The notes beneath the pieces were generated by a model. That model saw nothing but the letters and a program-made list of their open reading frames with translations. It ran no database searches and had not been told where the DNA came from. 64,000 bases of DNA, from positions 7,502,001 through 7,566,000 of the forward strand of contig NC_088316.1 of assembly GCF_910592395.1 (NCBI RefSeq), read 5' to 3'. This document shows, piece by piece, positions 55,101 through 64,000 of this stretch (positions are counted from its first letter, which is position 1; every line of letters starts with the position of its first letter). The position numbers were made by a program, and so were the translations under genes. The DNA is from Lineus longissimus. Its lineage: Eukaryota; Nemertea; Pilidiophora; Heteronemertea; Lineidae.

Positions 55101-55828
55101 GCTTTGTGCATCAGAGAGTCTATCTAGATCGAAACGCGGCCACTTTGGATCAAAGTACTTTCCTTGCCTCCGAAGACTTCATTTTTGAAATGAAGTGCCA
55201 TAAATGTGCATCTTCAATTGCGAAATTTGCAAGACGTCTCAAGTTTGCCACCATCTTGACGATCTCCATAGAAACCAAACTGTTTCTCCGTGACAATCAT
55301 GCGGAACGCGTTTCAGTGTTTCCGGGAACGGGATTGGGAACGGGAAACTTTCTCGGTGTAGCGGTTCTCGGAACGGCATAGCTATAGGTCGCTATTATCG
55401 TATCTGTCGGCAACCTTGTTCAAATTGAGAACACTTCGATTTCAAGCACAAGACGGAATCTAGGGGTAATCACAAAGGTCAACACCGGTTGCGACGGACT
55501 AATTATATCTGTGAATTTAAAGACAAAATCTGGTCAATTGAACCGCCCGATCGCTAAATGCTAAACGCCAAACGCTAAACAGCCATCCTCAATGTGCCAA
55601 ATGACAACCAACCGACTATAACCCCTGCCGGTCCCATTGCACAAAACACTGACAACAATGCTTGCAATAATGCTAGGCCAAAGCGCCAATCTGCTCTCAA
55701 GGCTCAGAGCAAGATCAAAGACTGGGCAAATGCTTCCAGCATAAAGACTTAACGTCTCATCAGTGAATGCTGTGACAACGAAGTGACACTTAATTACACC
55801 CTGCGTTTGCAATCAATGCTTGGAACTG
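55101..55828. other. No gene recognised
   Basis: Unique sequence with small direct repeats (ctaaacgctaaacgcc near 55558; gggaacgggattgggaacggg near 55323). Confidence 0.4.
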
Positions 55829-55832
55829 TATG

Positions 55833-56505
55833 TGTACCGTGAAGCCCTTAAAAGGTAGGCTTCACGGTGTTCATAGGGTTAACTCAATTCGTTTGAAGTC
55901 TACCGAACGTGCCTTATCAGGCTATTCGTCATTGTTCTTAGCCTTGATTAATATTATTATACAATATAAGCAGTGAGTCCAGGGGTCCGAGTCACGCGGT
56001 TCCAAGTCGGAGGATTGCGGTGACAGCAGTAAGTTCTTAAAGGGATGGCCAGTGATCTTGGCACAGTTAACGTTCCGATCATGGTCACCTGGTACGAGGC
56101 GTCCAATCATAGCTTCCCAATGGTCTTCAGCTACCAGAGGGAGGCACTTGACATTGTTAGGTCTCTCTCTGGACGGCCTCGTACCCTGGACCGGGTTGCT
56201 CCTTTAATTAGTATTCGTCTTCCGTAATCCTGGACTCTGAGCTCGTGACTTGGCATCTGGGTATTTAAGCACTGGGCACGCCGGCTCTCTCTCTCTTTCC
56301 TCGCTTGGGCGGCCCAGCTTGCATCCAATAGTGTCTAGCTAAATCAGAAACTCCTAAATCAAGTAAGTACAAATAAACTATTATATGATTACTCCTGACT
56401 TCCGAGTTCATTCTCTGCTAAGTTAGTATGTCTGCAAGTTCAGCATCGGTCTACGGCACCAGGTCTCTTGAGGGATGTTCGTTAACCTCAGGGACGCTGG
56501 GAACA
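55833..56505 (+). mobile_element. Solo LTR, copy 2, with TATG target duplication
   Basis: The 673-bp unit starts TGTACCGTGAAG and ends GGGAACA, flanked by TATG on both sides (55829-55832 and 56506-56509). It is the same family and orientation as 25204-25887. Shared words include cacggtgttcatagggttaac, gacattgttaggtctctctc and tatttaagcactgggcacg. It has a short insertion with attattatacaatataag. Confidence 0.88.
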
Positions 56506-56509
56506 TATG

Positions 56510-58557
56510 CATCATATTTCACATTGGATTATCATTCATATATTTATATCGTTTCGTTTTAATTTTCTGATATATGCATGCACTATTTGAATGATTTAAA
56601 TCGTCTGTTTTCTTGGTAGTTAGTATCGTCATTGATATACATGTACATGGATCTTAGAATAACCGCCATCAAGGTAAACGAAAGTTTCTGAGTGGAAGCC
56701 TATTTCAATATAATCTATCATTGTGAGAGTAACTAATATGCATCAGACTTTTGAACAGGAATTAAGTAGGTACATTTTTAAAACCCGAGAAAAAGTACGA
56801 TTAACAGTAGGCTGAATCGGCTGTAGTATGGCGAAGTCGGTTTTTAAGCTTAAGTTATCGAAGGCTCTTTCTTGAATTGCGTGTCCCCCGCTGCAAGTTT
56901 GTTTCATTTCGTATTAAATACACAAAAACACTTCAAGAGAATGTTTGACAGCATAAAATCAATGTAGATGGAAGAATCAAAATATTTATTGTATCATACC
57001 GCCAATCTAAACATAAACTCTTCAAGGTGTGTAAAGGAATTGGAACAGCCACCCTTCCCAGCGGATTGTACTGGATTTTCTCAGGGTTTTGTATACGAGG
57101 TAGGAGTATGGCAAAAACCTGATCTCTGGATGACAAATACGGTGCGGGTCGGTGCGTGCGTCACTCCGCAACGGAAGAGGTTGGTGATCCGTCTTTCCGA
57201 CGTGTTTGGTTTGGCGACCAGATACCGGCTTAATATGGATTGGAGCACCTGCTGCACATGCAGCGTTGGCTCGAAACTAATCCCGACCGGCTGCATAATA
57301 CGCCTCGTTATTGTATTGACATGCTTTTGCTTAAACTACATATTTACAGCCAACAACTTGCAGTAATTACATTCTGAAATGATTCTTCAAGCGATGAAAC
57401 CGTTGAGGTTTGGAGGTTGCAACGATATAGTTTTTTATTCATCATACTTCCTGAATAAACATTGATTGCATACGATCATCCTGTTCCACGATCTGCGGTA
57501 AAATGTTTATTAACAGCATCTTGAAAAAAGTTTTTCCGACGTTTAAAGGTTTTCTTTTGTACCAGCATAAAAACAATCTTAAGTTCAGATTTCGCGCATC
57601 CGACATAACAATAACTTTACAATCAGACAATTATAGCCGGTGCAGAAGTAGAAATGTACCCCTGGAAAATATTCCGGCCCTCCAAATCGTTATGTTCTAT
57701 AACAAGATGTTTTTTTTGAAATCACTAACTTTTGTGATGAGTAGGATTGTATTGTAGTTGCTGTATAACATTCAAAAATTGCATGTGCACCGTAAAATCA
57801 TTATTTCAAATAAATTACGCAAATAAATACTAAGTAAAGTGCTGTCCTTATGGCATGGTACTTTGATATTGGATTGGAAGAGGTGTACAACCTGGGCCAA
57901 CCTTTGTGTTAAATGTAGCCAATATTTATTTGGTTCAGGTCGGTAAAACATGTGGATTATGCCAAGAAAGTGCTTCTAAATCCGCTTTTTATTGTAAGAT
58001 GTCACAGTTCACTGCAAAAACTGCTATCAATTTCACGTTCACACAAACCTAATCATCCGTTTGTCAAAGTTTGATCAAAATTGGCCCAAACATAAAGCGT
58101 CCTTAGAACATAAAGTTTGAGACATTTTACTAGTTTCTTTGTGAAAGTGGGGTTTAAAAAACTCTTTTTTTCTCCAAAGATAAATGATCTCCGAGCGAAA
58201 AGCTTATATATCCTTGTTCAGGAAATCATAGTCGTCAAGCTGACAGCGGTTTTAACAAAATTGATACACGAGTTTGTTCAGTGATGAAACACTTCACTTT
58301 GTAGATTTATGCAAAGAGAAAGCTTACAAACCTTCTTTTTTGTCAGATGAGACATTTCACAACAAATATTGCTGATAGTCATGTTTACCCAGATCACATC
58401 ATCATTCTGTCAAGGTTTGAACGAAATTGTCCCAAACATAAAGCGTCCTTAGAACAAAAGAACTTTTGTATTTTTGGTAAAATTACTGTTCATCAAAGTC
58501 ACAATTTTCCAAACACAACCATCTGCTCTATTTACAGTTCCAGTCAAAGTAGACCTA
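56510..58557. other. No gene recognised; diverged direct repeat of about 340 bp
   Basis: The words ccaaacataaagcgtccttagaac occur at 58086 and 58431, each preceded by atcatc and gtcaa(a/g)gtttga; neighbouring words also recur, suggesting a duplication that the Tc1 insertion at 58558 interrupts. Short ORFs at 56968-57366 and 57503-57757 lack recognisable domains. Confidence 0.4.
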
Positions 58558-60217
<1,660 letters not shown>

Positions 60218-60219
60218 TA

Positions 60220-60486
60220 CATGTAGCTCGACTTAACAATGGTATGGGTTATAAATATTAAGCAGAGTATAATAAATCTCTACTCAGGTTGACACATAAT
60301 GCTTTGATCAGAACGAGGCTTTCTTTTACACCTCTGGTTAAACATAATAATTACATATACTATTGGAACACGCTGGAGTTGAAACAGAAACAGTAACATT
60401 TTCATGGGTTGCACTTTTTGGGTCACCTTGTACTCATGACATTACCTTACGTTGCATACCAAAAATTTTGAGGACTCTTAGGCAAA
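60220..60486. other. Short spacer, possible 5' LTR/leader remnant of the second BEL/Pao element
   Basis: Contains tataataaatctc near 60270 (poly(A)-like) and ttggaacacgctggagttg at 60363, which is a weak PBS candidate. Confidence 0.3.
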
Positions 60487-61800
60487 GTGTTCAATGGTTC
60501 TCCCACCCAAATTGTCAAATTAAGAGCCCGTGGCCTGAAACAAGCAACCAATCTCTGCAAGAACCGATCTATGAGAGATCTGCTGTTGAAGAATGTTCGA
60601 CTGTGCGTTGAAAGAGATGATTCAAGTGTGGAAAGAACTGGACTGCATTTTTACTCTGTGAAATATACCAAAAGGAGAAGTAATTGTTTAAAAATGCAAG
60701 CAAGCCGTATTGAACGTTATGTGACAACTATAGAGGGCTCATTTAATGAAATAAAGGCTGAACGTCTCTACAAGGTACTAACACCCACAGTTTGTGACCA
60801 AACGACAGGAACAACGGTCCCAAAGGAGGTGCCAGATGTGAGCGAGGGAGCTCAGGGACCCGCTATCCCTGATCCAGCCTTGAACCCTGAATCAGGACTC
60901 AATAGCAGTTCAGCGCAGTTCGTAGACACCATGGAACAGTAAGCCATGAAGTCAGCATTGCCTCCCCTTGAGGTTGTAAAGTTTACGGGAGACCCGTGCC
61001 AATACAATAAGTTCATTACTAGAATATAAATGAATCGTAAAGATGGCTCGACTTATGCAGTTTGTGGACGGTCATGGCAAAATGGCAATCTCGGGATTTG
61101 AGGGTGTTCAGGGTTGGTTGGAGAAATATCTGGCCATCTTGAAGTGTAGGTTTGGGCAGCCGCATATGATCACAGAAGCATGTGTCCAAGCTTTAGTTGA
61201 AGCCCTAGCATTGCGTACAATGATGCCCAAGCGTTAAATAAATTCGCCAACAAATCCTGAACCGTACTGGAGACATTGATATCAATTGTTGCCCTTGGGG
61301 AAATGAATATGGCTAACCTCTCCTAAATGTCTCGGAAGCTCTCACTGCCATTGCAGTATAAGTGGTGTGACCAAGCACAGAAGAAAAGAGACGTTGGTGA
61401 GTCAGTATAAGTTGCGGGACTTGGTCAAATTCATTGAAAGGTCAGCCGACGCTGCAAACGATCCGATCTTTGGTAACGTTGGGGAGACCAAGAGGGATAA
61501 ACCAAAGTTAAGTTCACAGACCACGGCAGGGCCAACGAAAGAAAAGAGAAGAAACTTTTCAACCTAGGTTCAGGTTCAGAGTGATCCAGCTCGAGCAAAG
61601 AAGGATCCTGCTCCATGGCGTGAACGGGAATGTTTTGAATGTAAATCGAATCATTTACTCAGAGAGTGCCCAGACTTAAAAGCATTTGACTATAAACATC
61701 GCAGCAGTGTAGCAAGGGCAAACGGTCTTTGCTTTAACTGCCTTTTTAAGGGTCATTATCTTGCAGACTGTAAGACAGCCCCCCGGTCCAGATTTTCTCA
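60487..61800 (+). pseudogene. Second BEL/Pao element, gag region
   Basis: The first frame (60487-60942) has no clear domain but continues in frame past a stop into the Pao gag word LPPLEVVKFTGDPCQYNKF. Frameshifted pieces follow: ILKCRFGQPHMITEACVQAL, LRDLVKFIERSADAANDP, and two zinc knuckles in ECFECKSNHLLREC and LCFNCLFKGHYLADC. The order is that of a BEL/Pao gag, with at least three frame disruptions. The N-terminal portion before 60945 may be another sequence. Confidence 0.78.
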
Positions 61801-63440
61801 AGCAAATTGATGAATGTTGGCCGAATGCTCAGGTTCAACCATTGTTGAAGAAGGACGTTGAGGTCAAAGGAACTGTGAGAGTGAACGTCGTCAAATCTGG
61901 CAAAAACTCATCCGATTGTGACAAACCAAAGGGGATCGCAACCGGTGGTCTCCAGGTGGTGATCACACGCTGTGGCACCTGGATGAAACTGACACGTTCA
62001 GTAGCATGGGTAGTACGATTCTGTCGAGGCCTTAAAATTTGCAAATTTCCTACAGGCAGCCTAACCGCTGAGGAATTGAGTAGCGCTAGTTCACTCATAA
62101 CCCAGGAGGTGCAATCGGAATGTTACAAGCAGGACATTGACTGTTGGAGAAAAAGGGGCTTTGTTAAAGCTAGTAGTTCATTAGCGTATCTGAAATCCAT
62201 GCTCATCGAAGGCATCTTCATGGAGGGGGGCAGGTTGGATAAAGCTCCAAGCTTTTCATTTGCGGAAAAACACCCGATTATCATACCTGCTTAACACCAT
62301 GCAAGTGTACTGATTGCAAGATACTTTCACAGAAAGTTCGGACAGACCGGCCGGGAGCATATCTTGGCTGAAACACGCAAAGGATTCTGGATCGTTGGAG
62401 GGAGGAGCCTCGCAAAGCAGATTGTCCGAGGATGCATCATATGTAGTCGCCAGAATGCCCGAAAAATGGAACAACTCATGGCTTCACTGCCCATCTCAAG
62501 GCTAGTCCCATTTGAACCACCTTCCAGTAGTACCGGAATCGATCTGTTTGGACCCCTACACGTCAAATGGGGCCGCAACGGTACAGCCAAATGCTGGGGC
62601 TGCATGTTTACTTGCCTCAGGACAAGAGATGCTTTCATTGAGCCTGTATAATCGCCGAGTACAGATGACTTTATTCTCGTGTTGAGACAATTTGAAGCAA
62701 GAAGAGGTCCTCCAGATGAGATGCGGTCAGACAACGGTTCAAATTTCACCAGTGCCAGGAAAGAACTGCGTCAAGCGGTCGAAAATTGGAACCAAGACAA
62801 AATCAAGGTGGCACTGCAGCAGCATAATGTCACTTGGATCTTCCAGCTGCCGACAGCCGCCCACATGTTGGGAGTGTGGGAGCGGCTCATCAATACTGCT
62901 AAGAGACATCTCAAGGCCTTGTCAGGAGACAAGCTGCTGACTGAATATGGTCTTTAATCATTTCTCGCTAAAACTGAGGCAATCATGAATGGTCGCCCGC
63001 TGTGTTTTGTGTCAGAAGACCCTCAGATTGTGAAGCACTAACGTCAAATCATTTCTTGCTTCACAGGAAAGTGCGGGAATTCCACAAGGAATTTTCGTGA
63101 AACAAGACTATTTGCTGAAAAGAGAGTGCAGAAAGGTACAATACCTGCTGGACCTCTTTTAGCAAAGATGGCTGCGGTAATATCTCCCCGAACTCCAGCG
63201 GCGGGAAAAATGGCGACACGGAACCATAATCTCAGAGTCGGTGACTTAGTCCTGCTGGCGGAGGACAATGTCAAAAGAGGATAGTGGCCATTGGGATGTA
63301 TTACTGAAGTCTTCCCTGGGACGGACTGTGTTATACGATCAGTGTCAGTAAAAACCGCAACCGCAGAATTCCACCAACCAATTGCCAAGTTGTGCCTGTT
63401 GGAAGCCACGGAGTACACGCCTGTTCAAAATCAGGATGGC
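61761..63440 (+). pseudogene. Second BEL/Pao element, integrase region with internal pol deletion
   Basis: Right after the gag knuckles the frame passes to the post-RNase H linker (PGPDFLKQIDECWP, RSVAWVVRFCRG). Protease, reverse transcriptase and RNase H are therefore missing by deletion near 61775-61790. The integrase follows with the HHCC zinc region (HHASVLIARYFHRKFG, CIICSRQNAR), catalytic Asp in STGIDLFGPL, Asp in RSDNGSNFTS and Glu in LGVWERLINTAK. A C-terminal domain follows (LRVGDLVLLAEDNVKRG and a PIAKLCLLE ending near 63410). Several in-frame stops are present (near 62292, 62649, 62956, 63040 and 63281). It is closest to the fragment at 24041-24747. Confidence 0.85.
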
Positions 63441-64000
63441 TAATTTGTGTGTGTTTTGCTGACAGAAGTGAAATTTCTATAAATGAAATCGGTGTAACCT
63501 TTTACGATGTTGTCTGATGCTGTAGTGTCAATTTATGCCTACCCTGTGCCACTTCTTGTGATTTGATCTGTTTTAGTGGCAAGATTGCCTGGGTTGATAA
63601 ACCTCAGTAGTTAAAATTTGAGTGGCTGTTATTGTATGGCACAGGCATGAGTCGTCATGAAAGTGTTAGTTGCCGATATCCCTGTCTTTGTTGAGCTAGT
63701 GTTCCCTCAGCTCAGTGTTCTTGTTGGAGTCCAATTTTATAGGACAGTTCATTTTATATTATTCTGGAACCATATCTCTAGTTTGAAGGAGCATTCGTTG
63801 TGAATAATTCAGATTCGAGGATCGTTCGGATGTGTTGACATGTTTGGAAATGATGGCTGTCTGTCTGTCTGTCTGTGTTCCTAGGACCGAAATCTTACCA
63901 ATTAAATTAGAATTAAATAACAAATTAAATTAGCACTTTATTGGTAATAAATTAGTAAGAAAAATCTTGGCAATTAATTTCTTAGTAACTTATTGGTCGG
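63441..64000. other. No gene recognised; possible BEL/Pao 3' end and simple repeats
   Basis: A (CTGT)n microsatellite lies at 63856-63877 and AT-rich attaaatta repeats at 63898-63990. No LTR pair was identified. Confidence 0.4.

Overview
The window is eukaryotic, intron-bearing DNA dominated by transposable elements. The mix of Helitron, Polinton/Maverick, BEL/Pao, Ty3/gypsy, Penelope-like, PIF/Harbinger, pogo and Tc1 elements with tRNA-derived SINEs, plus frequent short words such as taggcct, tacatgta and accggta, fits a marine invertebrate, perhaps a deuterostome (echinoderm, hemichordate or cephalochordate). This assignment is inference only. No prokaryotic gene, operon, rRNA, convincing tRNA gene or CRISPR array was seen.

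Layout. 0.3-5.2 kb: a decayed Helitron whose helicase is scrambled by inversions, with a foldback element just upstream. 7.6-10.1 kb: three tandem copies of a complex unit, one carrying a small MITE. 11.9-16.1 kb: the one clear host gene, a single large exon with 33 near-identical EGF-like modules and a His/Asp-rich C-terminal tail. 16.3-21 kb: two SINE copies and otherwise featureless sequence. 21.2-23.4 kb: a pogo/Tigger-like transposon with an open transposase frame. 24-26 kb: a BEL/Pao integrase remnant and a Polinton integrase remnant split by a solo LTR. 26.9-31.2 kb: two minisatellite arrays, one interrupted by a DNA transposon. 32.7-42.9 kb: nested MITEs and foldback elements, putative reverse-strand exons, an element bounded by inverted minisatellites that holds a possible terminal exon, a Helentron/HINE-like repeat, and a Polinton fragment with two divergent genes. 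43.5-48.8 kb: a nearly full-length but frameshifted BEL/Pao element. 49.1-56.5 kb: Harbinger, Penelope-like and gypsy remnants and a second solo LTR. 58.6-60.2 kb: a complete Tc1 element with one nonsense codon. 60.5-63.4 kb: a second BEL/Pao element with an internal deletion.

The genes do not form a pathway. The main biology is a very regular secreted EGF-array protein with a probable metal-binding tail, set in a densely nested transposon landscape. The most unusual structures are the inverted helicase pieces (4.86-5.2 kb), the inverted-minisatellite element with an embedded exon (36.4-37.5 kb), the long-TIR element with its own short ORF (40.8-41.8 kb), and a possible SINE-disrupted host gene (34.4-35.8 kb).
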